Of a stretch of 6,438 nt of DNA, positions 1-5,898 are shown one piece after another (position 1 is the first letter of the stretch; every line of letters starts with the position of its first letter). The notes beneath the pieces are model-generated. The model saw only the letters and a list, made by a program, of their open reading frames with translations. It did not search any database and was not told the origin of the DNA. Position numbers and translations under genes: made by a program. This stretch comes from CAYPYS01 sp964445715 (lineage in GTDB: Bacteria; Omnitrophota; Gorgyraeia; Gorgyraeales; Gorgyraeaceae). The DNA is taken from NCBI GenBank assembly GCA_964445715.1, contig CAYULJ010000098.1, positions 1 through 6,438 of the forward strand, read 5' to 3'.

Positions 1-572
1 AGTCCGGTCTTTGTCACCCCCGGGGAAATCATATTAAATGTACAGCCATATCTCGCCAGTTCAACGGCCATTGATTTTGAAAAACCCATAAGGCTATATT
101 TCGCCGTGACATAGTTAGATAGACTGCTTGGTGGTTTGGCAATACAATACTCGGTCAATATTGCTATAAATTTTATCTTATGGCCTTTCTTTATCAAAGG
201 GAATAAGATCTTAACTACTGTAAACATTCCCCTGGCTTGAACATCGATATGCATCTGAAAATCGTCCCATCTCAAGTCTTGTATTCTTTTATGCGTAAGA
301 GGGATAGAGGCGCTGTGAACGACGACATCTATTCTTTTATTTTTTTCAATGAGTTTCTCGATCGCCTTTACGATCGTCCCTTCCTTTGACAAATCCAGAT
401 AATAGCTCTCTGCATTTCGCGTATCTAAACTATCAAGCAGATCTTCTGATTTTTCCTTATTACCGCAGTAAGTAAAGCAAACCTTCATATCCTGTTTTAA
501 CAGGGACCTTACACACTCGGCCCCAATACCTCCTGCCCCGCCAATAACAAATGCTACCCTTTTCTCGCTCAT
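1..572 (-). CDS. Short-chain dehydrogenase/reductase, FabG-like (3' end beyond left edge)
   Basis: The first 190 residues of an SDR-family NAD(P)H-dependent oxidoreductase are present; the C-terminus lies outside the window. The Rossmann glycine motif is IGGAGGIG (residues 10-17). The active-site Tyr and Lys are in YVTAK (Y154, K158), followed by the SPG segment at 183-185 that usually precedes the substrate lid. The best match in type is a 3-oxoacyl-ACP reductase. Two canonical positions differ: the NNAG segment reads HSAS (86-89), and the residue 13 before Tyr154, normally the catalytic Ser, is Glu141 next to Thr140. ATG at 572 overlaps the upstream hydratase stop as ATGA, and a good AGGTGA ribosome site lies 6 nt before it. 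As last visible gene of the FkbH/ACP/MaoC set it probably reduces a carrier-bound ketone; the substrate is inferred. The SDR family call is firm, the role is not. Confidence 0.88.
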   Translation of the reverse strand, partial: MSEKRVAFVIGGAGGIGAECVRSLLKQDMKVCFTYCGNKEKSEDLLDSLDTRNAESYYLDLSKEGTIVKAIEKLIEKNKRIDVVVHSASIPLTHKRIQDLRWDDFQMHIDVQARGMFTVVKILFPLIKKGHKIKFIAILTEYCIAKPPSSLSNYVTAKYSLMGFSKSMAVELARYGCTFNMISPGVTKTG

Positions 573-1012
573 CCCTGATCACCTAGAACCTTAACCTTGG
601 CTTCACCATTAATAACTACCGCACTGTCCTTCAGGATCTCTGTTTTCATAAGTATCATTTTTACGGCATCGATCTTATTTTTTATCGTCCCCCTGACCAA
701 GATCCTGTCTCCGGGAAAGATCGGTTTAACAAAATTCAAAGACTGCGCCAAATAGAGATTATCCCGGCCAGGGCAATACATGCCAACGAGCGTTGAAAAT
801 AGACTACCTGCCAGCATGCCGTGGACTACATTCTTTTTGAAACTAGTATTCTTTGCAAAATCTTCATTTACATGAAGGGGATTATAATCCCCTGTCAATC
901 CTGCGAATGTCTCGATATCTTCTTTGGTTATCACCTTCTCGAACTCATGGACATCACCAATATTTATTTCAGAGTACTTATTGTAGCTTGCATCTTTAAT
1001 TAGGTTATTCAT
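569..1012 (-). CDS. MaoC-like (R)-specific enoyl-acyl hydratase/dehydratase
   Basis: This 147-residue protein is a single hot-dog-fold MaoC/(R)-hydratase of usual length. The hydratase-2 motif is clear: GDYNPLH has the catalytic Asp42 and His47, followed by the conserved VHGM at 63-66 and a small-residue helix. Such enzymes reversibly add water to trans-2-enoyl thioesters to give (R)-3-hydroxyacyl thioesters, or run in reverse as dehydratases. The start ATG at 1012 lies inside the end of the ACP gene (8 nt overlap). No strong ribosome site precedes it, so translation is probably coupled. Its stop TGA overlaps the SDR start. Placement between a free-standing ACP and a ketoreductase-like SDR suggests an ACP-bound rather than CoA-bound substrate, which is inference. 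The catalytic dyad is intact, so it should be active. Confidence 0.9.
   Translation of the reverse strand: MNNLIKDASYNKYSEINIGDVHEFEKVITKEDIETFAGLTGDYNPLHVNEDFAKNTSFKKNVVHGMLAGSLFSTLVGMYCPGRDNLYLAQSLNFVKPIFPGDRILVRGTIKNKIDAVKMILMKTEILKDSAVVINGEAKVKVLGDQG
579..584 (-). promoter_or_regulatory. Ribosome binding site of the SDR gene
   Basis: AGGTGA followed by TC is a strong match to the anti-Shine-Dalgarno complement and sits 6 nt before ATG 572, inside the 3' end of the hydratase gene. It supports this start over internal ones. Confidence 0.6.
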
Positions 1013-1241
1013 ATAACTCTACCCCATGTTTTCTCAAGGATTCTTTTATATCCTTGACGTTCCTTGTTGAAGTGACCTCTTCCATGCTAAATTTGACATT
1101 AAACACCTTCTCCAGCTCTGACACCAGCATCAAACCATTAAAAGAATCCCATGTCTCAACATTATCCGGAGAAGTCTCATCACTTATCTTATCTTTTTCA
1201 ATCTGCAGCGTTCTAGATAGAACCTCTTTTAATCTCTCCAT
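1005..1241 (-). CDS. Free-standing acyl carrier protein
   Basis: This 78-residue acidic helical protein has the length and pattern of an acyl carrier protein. The phosphopantetheine site is in WDSFNGL, with Asp32 and Ser33 (codon 1145-1143). Phe replaces the usual Leu after Ser. Helix II (VSELEKVFNV) and a C-terminal helix ending near ESLRKHG fit the fold. A GTG at 1247 would give 80 residues, but the GAGAGG ribosome site at 1247-1252 touches that codon, whereas it lies 5 nt before ATG 1241; ATG 1241 is therefore chosen. That leaves 2 nt after the FkbH-like stop. It most likely serves as the carrier on which the adjacent FkbH-like protein loads its unit, with the upstream AcpS attaching the phosphopantetheine arm. 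It does not look like the housekeeping fatty-acid ACP, which normally sits in a fab cluster. Confidence 0.9.
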   Translation of the reverse strand: MERLKEVLSRTLQIEKDKISDETSPDNVETWDSFNGLMLVSELEKVFNVKFSMEEVTSTRNVKDIKESLRKHGVELYE

Positions 1242-1243
1242 CG

Positions 1244-3058
1244 TCACCTCTCAACAATGTCTATATAAGCGGGTGCCTTAAAACCTTCTTTTGTTAACTT
1301 TAAATCGTACTCCGTTCTCCCATCAAGTTCTCTGATTTTATTAAATCCGCATCTTTTGTAAAAATCTATAGCGGGTTTATTTTTTGCGGTCGGGACAAAA
1401 ATCCCGACGATCTTCCTGGCATTCTCTATTTTAGCATATTCTATAATCTTTGTCATCAAGGCCTCTTCCACGTTTCTCCCCAGCACTCTGCAGCTAAGCA
1501 AGAACGTGTCTATTGTCCACTGGTAATCCTCTTTTTTTATTATTACGGCTCCCGTGATCCCGCTGTCTCCAAACTTATCCTCGACCTTTGCCGAGAATAT
1601 TAAATAATCATCGCTTTTGGCAAACCTTCTGATATCTTCCTCCAGATATCTCCTGGTGGTCATATTAAACTGGTTGGTCTTTTGCGTTAGCTGTGATATC
1701 CGAGGTATTGTAAATGAATCAGCCTTCATAATGGTGACCCTGATGTCTAGTCCCTTCAAAAATTCAGAAATATCCGTAGAAGCTACCTGCACTTTTTTTC
1801 TTTTTCTTTCAGTAGCATAGAGCATGCTCTTCCTTTTATCTTCCTCCGTGATTTGAAGGGTATTAAAATCATTTACCTCTATTAAGGCCCGGACATACAA
1901 CGAAGGGTCATCTGGTAAATCCAGGACATACACCTCGGGAAACGACTTTTTAACCAGTTCCCTATTCACCCTGTCATCATCTATGAAAACTAAACTATCC
2001 AGCCCAATATTTATCTCTTTTGCTATTTCCCTTATATTAGTCAGCTTGTCATTCCAATTGATCTTTATAGAAGCAAAATGCTCTTCCTTTAAAACCGCGT
2101 ATGGATGTTCCCTTAAAACCCTTAAACTATCATCTGCGTTATTTCTACTATTAATGGCAAGTATGACTCCTCTCTCATGCAAGCTAATAAGGTATCTCTG
2201 GAATTCCAAATAAGGCCTTCCTTCAGTGGTAAGCCCAAGCCTGATCCCCTCGAGACTATCTTCTCCTATAACACCGCCCCAGAGGGTATTGTCTAAATCA
2301 AGCACGATGCATTTCCTCGTAAGAGACATGATGGGTTTGATAAAACCCATGTATTCCTCACATAACACCGGGATCAAATTAAGGTTAAGTTTTATATCCC
2401 CTAAATAATACATCTTATAGTCAAATATCTCTTTTTTACCATGTTTAGAACAGAATAGATCATAATCAAAGATAAAGATCTGGCTATTATCTTTGAAGGC
2501 CTCGGCGAGCCTACTATTTAACGTCCTTACCATTTCAATGAATCCAAAACCTTGCTTATTCTCTAAAATACCCAGGGGAGAATACGCAGGGACCTCAAAA
2601 TTATGAAAGATTATCTTTCCGGAGATCTTTTCGGATAGTGTCTTTATTAAGGTGATTATCTCGCTGTATTTTTGTTTTGCTATCTCTTTCCGCTCTTCAT
2701 CGGAAAGCCGGTAAGGAGAAAAGAATATCTCGCCAAAAAGACTCATGGTGTCAATGAATATTATGACCAGGTCATGATCGGACTTATACAAAAGACTGGC
2801 TTTATTTAATATCTCCTGGGCATATTGATTATATGGCGCTACATAAAAATCAGGCATTATACCTAAACTGCAGCATTTAACATTAAGGACCTCTTCTATG
2901 CCTTTAGTCGTAAAGCTCGAAACCAATGCGATTTTCATTGTCTTTTCTGCATGCGCCTTTCTCTTTTGTTTTTCGGCCTCGATTCTTTTATGGATCAGGA
3001 AAAAATCCGTAATAGTTTCCGGGGTTTTCTCCGCGATTATCCCTTTAATTGTCTTCAT
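1244..3058 (-). CDS. FkbH-like HAD-IIIC family protein (glyceryl-ACP loading type)
   Basis: A 604-residue protein with the three-part FkbH layout. An N-terminal SGNH-like region covers about 40-235. A HAD domain covers about 245-395 with motif I DLDNT (D254, D256, T258), motif II NSRNN (303-307), a Lys at 338 and motif IV FIDDDR (359-363). A GNAT-like C-terminal domain holds the signature QKTNQFNMTTRRY (459-471) and SCRVLGRNVEE (522-532). Characterised relatives take the glyceryl unit of 1,3-bisphosphoglycerate, remove the phosphate and transfer glyceryl to an ACP thiol. Many relatives read CSKN at motif II, so Asn-Ser-Arg-Asn is unusual. ATG 3058 is preferred over an in-frame TTG at 3076 because GGGGGA lies 6 nt before the ATG. 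It overlaps acpS by 14 nt and the ACP gene follows after 2 nt, which points to the ACP as its partner. Family call firm; exact acyl unit inferred. Confidence 0.92.
   Translation of the reverse strand: MKTIKGIIAEKTPETITDFFLIHKRIEAEKQKRKAHAEKTMKIALVSSFTTKGIEEVLNVKCCSLGIMPDFYVAPYNQYAQEILNKASLLYKSDHDLVIIFIDTMSLFGEIFFSPYRLSDEERKEIAKQKYSEIITLIKTLSEKISGKIIFHNFEVPAYSPLGILENKQGFGFIEMVRTLNSRLAEAFKDNSQIFIFDYDLFCSKHGKKEIFDYKMYYLGDIKLNLNLIPVLCEEYMGFIKPIMSLTRKCIVLDLDNTLWGGVIGEDSLEGIRLGLTTEGRPYLEFQRYLISLHERGVILAINSRNNADDSLRVLREHPYAVLKEEHFASIKINWNDKLTNIREIAKEINIGLDSLVFIDDDRVNRELVKKSFPEVYVLDLPDDPSLYVRALIEVNDFNTLQITEEDKRKSMLYATERKRKKVQVASTDISEFLKGLDIRVTIMKADSFTIPRISQLTQKTNQFNMTTRRYLEEDIRRFAKSDDYLIFSAKVEDKFGDSGITGAVIIKKEDYQWTIDTFLLSCRVLGRNVEEALMTKIIEYAKIENARKIVGIFVPTAKNKPAIDFYKRCGFNKIRELDGRTEYDLKLTKEGFKAPAYIDIVER
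1247..1252 (-). promoter_or_regulatory. Ribosome binding site deciding the ACP start
   Basis: GAGAGG (continuing as GTGA) lies 5 nt before ATG 1241 and abuts the alternative GTG 1247. It overlaps the last codons of the FkbH-like gene and favours the 78-residue ACP. Confidence 0.6.
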
Positions 3059-3416
3059 GCCTGATCCCCCACGCAAACGCGATCGCCCTGTCCTTAGAAT
3101 GAGACAGACTTATCACAACACTCAGCCTGCTAAATCTTTCTTTATTCAGGCGTACTTCTGGAACGCCATCCGTATTATTTAAAATCTCTATCTCATTCGG
3201 GCTTACCTTCCTGCCAAAGGCACTGATAAGCTTGATAACCGCTTCCTTGCCTGCAAATCTCGCAGCAAGGTGCGGATAGGGATTTGTCTTAGAAAGACAA
3301 TACTCTAATTCTTTTCCTGTGTAGACCCGATCAAAAAAAGATTTATTTTTATTAAAATCCAGGTTTTTAAACCTCTCGATATCTTCGATATCTACGCCTA
3401 TATTTACCTTGTTCAT
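3045..3416 (-). CDS. acpS: Holo-[acyl-carrier-protein] synthase (4'-phosphopantetheinyl transferase, AcpS type)
   Basis: A 123-residue protein of normal AcpS length. It transfers 4'-phosphopantetheine from coenzyme A to the serine of apo-ACP, using Mg2+. The N-terminal metal motif IGVDIEDIERF (6-16, Asp9) and the second motif FAGKEAVIKL (54-63, Glu58) are both present, and the C-terminal strand SLSHSKDRAIAFA closes the fold. The frame stays open upstream to 3533, but that part is antisense-free read of the preceding membrane-protein gene in another frame. Homology begins at Met 3416, whose ATGA overlaps the distal stop of that gene. The ribosome site is poor (AAAGG only 1 nt away), so expression probably depends on ribosomes arriving from upstream. 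Location next to an FkbH-like/ACP pair suggests it activates that ACP; whether it also serves fatty-acid synthesis cannot be told here. Confidence 0.9.
   Translation of the reverse strand: MNKVNIGVDIEDIERFKNLDFNKNKSFFDRVYTGKELEYCLSKTNPYPHLAARFAGKEAVIKLISAFGRKVSPNEIEILNNTDGVPEVRLNKERFSRLSVVISLSHSKDRAIAFAWGIRHEDN
3065..3070 (-). promoter_or_regulatory. Ribosome binding site deciding the FkbH-like start
   Basis: GGGGGA lies 6 nt upstream of ATG 3058, inside the 3' end of acpS. It lies between the alternative TTG (3076) and the ATG, so it can serve only the ATG. Confidence 0.5.
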
Positions 3417-3610
3417 GCCTTTATATGATTCCTGGTTGCTGCCAGCGTACCCAGACCCAGCATGATCCAGAAATGTCTCATCGTTAGGATATCGATATAG
3501 AACGCGTTTACCATAAACCCTATTAACCCGCAAAGACAGACATACGAGAACCGACCTGAGAAAGAATCAGGGTCAGCCTTATAACCTCTCCACAAAACTA
3601 GGGCAATTGC
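3413..3610 (-). pseudogene. C-terminal remnant of the O-antigen ligase/polymerase after the in-frame TGA
   Basis: This stretch is in exactly the same frame as the preceding truncated gene and encodes 65 residues that read as its natural end: completion of a membrane segment (AIALVLW), a short basic turn (RGYKAD), another membrane segment around CLCGLIGFMVNAF, and a final short hydrophobic stretch (FWIMLGLGTLAA). With one sense codon at 3613-3611 the full protein would be 424 residues, a usual family length. Its TGA at 3415-3413 forms ATGA with the acpS start, as expected if this were the true gene end. There is no good internal start or ribosome site for separate translation. It is either a genuine nonsense mutation or a sequence error. 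Confidence 0.8.
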
Positions 3611-4687
3611 TCAAAATAATCCTATCAATACTATTACAAACGGCAGGCCGGCCTCTGCTGCCCAGCCAAGATATGTATTATGCGGGTCAAAAGGCACGAG
3701 CTTACGCATATCCTCTGTTTCATAACTATCTTTCACCTCTTCCCAATCAAGGTCTTCTTTTGTCTTCTGATTAAAAACACCCGGCCCTATGCCTGCAAGA
3801 GGGTTTTTTTGTATCAGGTGCATAGACAGGTTATTAAAGATCGCGTAAAGATTCGGGCTTTTATTAAAAGACACGTTAAAGGTATGGCTTTCTTTATCAT
3901 AGTCGGCCTCTATCGGATAAATCATCCATGTTATCGTCACTATGACCATGATCAGCAGTAATGGGATAAGGGCAAAGCTAATATACTTTAAAGATCTAAA
4001 AAGAGGCCTGCCTTGTATCGGTATCATCGCTAAAAAAATCGTAATAAAAATACCGAGGAGAACGCGGGATGCTGTAAAAAATATACATACAAAGATCAAA
4101 ATGCTTAATGCTAAATAAATCAAACGGCGCTTATTATGGCTGATAAGTGCCAATAAAAAAATAACTCCGATATGCAGATAACTGGAGAACATGTTTACTG
4201 TCGGGAAGGTCGCCTTCACTCTTGCAAATGGAATAACAAACCTCGTCTCTGTAAAAAACCTAATAAAAACATTGGTCTTTCCAAAAAAGACATAAGCAAT
4301 GAATCCTCCTAAAGCCAAAACACACAACAAGCCGGTCAGATAAAGCCATGTATTGAGCGCAATCCTTAGCTGTGACTGCTTTATCCTGTTCCCGCTTACC
4401 CATAAATACAATATAATCAGATATGATATAGAGAAAAACTCTATGAAGCTCTTTGCCTTATCCGCCGAAAATACACAGGCGATCAACAACAACGCCAACA
4501 GGGCAATAATAAAATATCTTACAAGGCCTGCGGACTTGATGGAATCCTTTTTTATATCCCACAATATCCTCGCGAATATAAAAATAAAAAATAGATCTGC
4601 CAGCTGTACCTCTTTACCGAATACAGGAAGATTCACGCTTGTGCCAAAAGCCAGTAATACTATATAGATTATAAAAAGACTATACAT
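3611..4687 (-). CDS. O-antigen ligase/polymerase (WaaL/Wzy-like) membrane protein, cut short by in-frame TGA
   Basis: A hydrophobic 358-residue protein with roughly nine or ten membrane segments (for example about 3-20, 28-45, 56-73, 84-97, 113-135, 167-183, 187-204, 207-222, 234-254), then a large periplasmic loop (about 255-347). Family marks are the Asn-containing KATFPTVNMFSSY (158-170), TASR (205-208), NPLAGIGPG in the loop (295-303) and DPHNTYLGW with the conserved His336. Members ligate O-antigen to lipid A core or polymerise undecaprenyl-linked repeat units at the outer face of the inner membrane; which of the two applies cannot be told. The reading frame meets TGA at 3613-3611, in the membrane segment after the loop, and continues open in the same frame for 65 more residues. 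As written it lacks its last membrane segments. ATG 4687 overlaps the glycosyltransferase end by 8 nt and has AAGGA just upstream (3 nt spacing). Confidence 0.85.
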   Translation of the reverse strand: MYSLFIIYIVLLAFGTSVNLPVFGKEVQLADLFFIFIFARILWDIKKDSIKSAGLVRYFIIALLALLLIACVFSADKAKSFIEFFSISYLIILYLWVSGNRIKQSQLRIALNTWLYLTGLLCVLALGGFIAYVFFGKTNVFIRFFTETRFVIPFARVKATFPTVNMFSSYLHIGVIFLLALISHNKRRLIYLALSILIFVCIFFTASRVLLGIFITIFLAMIPIQGRPLFRSLKYISFALIPLLLIMVIVTITWMIYPIEADYDKESHTFNVSFNKSPNLYAIFNNLSMHLIQKNPLAGIGPGVFNQKTKEDLDWEEVKDSYETEDMRKLVPFDPHNTYLGWAAEAGLPFVIVLIGLF

Positions 4688-5876
4688 TTTTCCTTAATAG
4701 GTCAGAGTATAACCTTTGGGTTTCCTCTATCAGTTTCTGCTTCAAAAACCTCATGCCTATTGTTTCTCTTCCGGATCGCCCGAATTGTTTTCTTTTTCCG
4801 TGATCTTTTATCAAAGTCAATAATCTCTCTGAAAAAATATTACCGTCGTTAGAATTTATTAAATACCCGGACGTTCCATCCTGGACAATATCAGAAACAC
4901 CTCCGACGTTGGTCGCCACTACCGGCCTTGCCGCAGCCATCGCCTCAATAATAGAAACAGGCGTACCTTCATTTGAAGATGTCAATGCAACAATATCCAG
5001 TCCTTCATAGATCTCGCGTAAATCCTTCACCCATCCTTTGAATTCTACAATATCCTCTATGCCTAATTCCCTGGCATAATCCTCCAACTCCTGCCTTAAC
5101 TCCCCGTCGCCTATCACTCTAATTTTCACCCTTGACCCTTTATCCTTCACCTTCTTCACTGCTTTAAACAACATTCTGTGATTCTTTATCGGAACTAACC
5201 GTCCCACGATTCCAACATTCACATAATCTGAATTATTCCTTTCAGGAAGTTTCAATAAATCATCTAACTCAAAACCCAATTCTACCACGGAAAATTTTCT
5301 CTCAGGCGCTATCCTGAACCTCTCGACAAGTTCTTTTTTCAAGGATCCGCTTACAGTGATTATTCTATCGGTAAATAACGCTAATATCTTCTCGATCCAG
5401 ATAAAAAACAGAGTCTTAGCTTTATCAAAATAACTATGCAGCACATGCCCATGAAACGTATGCACCAATCTACACCCTTCACCCTTCACCCTACACCAAC
5501 AGTGCGTGACCTTATATAAAATTCCAGCTAATCTCCCCAAGGTTCCTGCTTTTGCAGTATGGGTATGGATGATATCTGGTTTTTCTTTGCAGATGATCCT
5601 GTATATCTTCCAGAATGCCTTCCAATCATTGATAATAGACAATTCCCTGCCAAGCTCCGGCACAATAACCGGCTCAATACCTTTCTCCCTGGCCAGATAT
5701 GTCATATCACCTTCGCCCTTAGCCACCTCACCGCAAACTAAAACAGTTTTGTAGTTTCGGATTTCGGATTTCGGATATTGGATTTTATCAGATAGTCCTT
5801 CTGTCAACAACACCGCGTTCCTAGCCGGACCCCCTATATTAAGCCGCGCTATTATCCTCAAGATCTTAAAACGCAT
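4680..5876 (-). CDS. GT4-family glycosyltransferase (GT-B fold)
   Basis: A 398-residue cytoplasmic GT-B glycosyltransferase. The N-terminal acceptor domain has ARLNIGGPA (10-18), PELGRE (73-78) and IHTHTAKAGTLGRLAG (103-118). After VHTFHGH (138-144) the donor domain has GIVGRLVPIKNH (222-233), RVIGDGELR (253-261) and the GT4 nucleotide-sugar signature EGTPVSIIEAM (303-313, E303 and E311) followed by RPVVATNVGG. It should transfer a hexose or related sugar from a nucleotide sugar to a growing lipid-linked glycan; donor and acceptor are not predictable. Residues about 32-42 (IQYPKSEIRNY) and 126-136 (CWCRVKGEGCR) look like extra loop residues encoded by heptanucleotide repeats. ATG 5876 has AAAAGGA 7 nt upstream. 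The end overlaps the ligase/polymerase start by 8 nt. Confidence 0.92.
   Translation of the reverse strand: MRFKILRIIARLNIGGPARNAVLLTEGLSDKIQYPKSEIRNYKTVLVCGEVAKGEGDMTYLAREKGIEPVIVPELGRELSIINDWKAFWKIYRIICKEKPDIIHTHTAKAGTLGRLAGILYKVTHCWCRVKGEGCRLVHTFHGHVLHSYFDKAKTLFFIWIEKILALFTDRIITVSGSLKKELVERFRIAPERKFSVVELGFELDDLLKLPERNNSDYVNVGIVGRLVPIKNHRMLFKAVKKVKDKGSRVKIRVIGDGELRQELEDYARELGIEDIVEFKGWVKDLREIYEGLDIVALTSSNEGTPVSIIEAMAAARPVVATNVGGVSDIVQDGTSGYLINSNDGNIFSERLLTLIKDHGKRKQFGRSGRETIGMRFLKQKLIEETQRLYSDLLRKNV
5123..5150 (-). repeat. Degenerate heptanucleotide tract, GTGAAGG family
   Basis: On the coding strand four consecutive 7-mers read GTGAAGG, ATAAAGG, GTCAAGG and GTGAAAA. They encode residues around KVKDKGSRVK of the glycosyltransferase. 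The protein keeps normal family length here, so this may be a decayed repeat or chance similarity to the clearer tract at 5469-5496. Confidence 0.4.
5469..5496 (-). repeat. Heptanucleotide tandem repeat, GTGAAGG family, inside the glycosyltransferase gene
   Basis: On the coding strand four adjacent 7-mers read GTGTAGG, GTGAAGG, GTGAAGG and GTGTAGA. They encode the Cys-rich CRVKGEGCR stretch just before VHTFHGH, where relatives usually have only a short hydrophobic strand. It looks like an in-frame repeat insertion. Confidence 0.7.
5755..5782 (-). repeat. Heptanucleotide tandem repeat, TCCGAAA, inside the glycosyltransferase gene
   Basis: Three perfect copies of TCCGAAA preceded by one degenerate copy (TCCAATA) on the coding strand. 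They encode IQYPKSEIRN between EGLSD and the strand TVLVCGE, a spot where relatives have a shorter link. Unit length 7 is not a multiple of 3, so gain or loss of one unit would shift the frame. Confidence 0.8.
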
Positions 5877-5883
5877 TTTCGAT

Positions 5884-5890
5884 TCCTTTT
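5884..5890 (-). promoter_or_regulatory. Ribosome binding site of the glycosyltransferase gene
   Basis: AAAAGGA lies 7 nt before ATG 5876 in the only real intergenic gap of the window (5877-5898). The gap is too short for an obvious promoter or terminator. Confidence 0.6.
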
Positions 5891-5898
5891 GACATTGT

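Noticed and set aside
821..1003. Small plus-strand open frames across the window, for example 821-1003, 1054-1281, 2898-3182, 4353-4667 and 5506-5754
   Set aside because: Each is antisense to a well-supported minus-strand gene and encodes low-complexity or shadow-like sequence with no domain.
3059..3076. TTG 3076 as start of the FkbH-like gene
   Set aside because: It lies upstream of the GGGGGA site, which is correctly spaced only for ATG 3058, and the six extra residues have no family support.
3417..3533. Longer acpS start near 3533
   Set aside because: These 39 codons overlap the membrane-protein coding frame, show no AcpS features, and the homology starts exactly at Met 3416.
3603..3610. 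Palindrome GCAATTGC just after the in-frame TGA
   Set aside because: Only 8 bp, with no loop and no extended stem; too short to be a terminator or recoding signal.
3611..3613. TGA read as selenocysteine or as a reassigned codon
   Set aside because: No convincing stem-loop of the bacterial SECIS kind follows the TGA, a membrane segment is an unlikely Sec site, and other genes in the window terminate with TGA.
5469..5496. CRISPR-like array from the heptamer tracts
   Set aside because: Units are 7 bp, contiguous and without spacers, and they lie inside an intact coding frame.
5877..5898. Promoter or terminator between the methyltransferase and glycosyltransferase genes
   Set aside because: The 22 nt gap holds only a ribosome binding site; there is no hairpin with a T-run and no room for -35/-10 elements.
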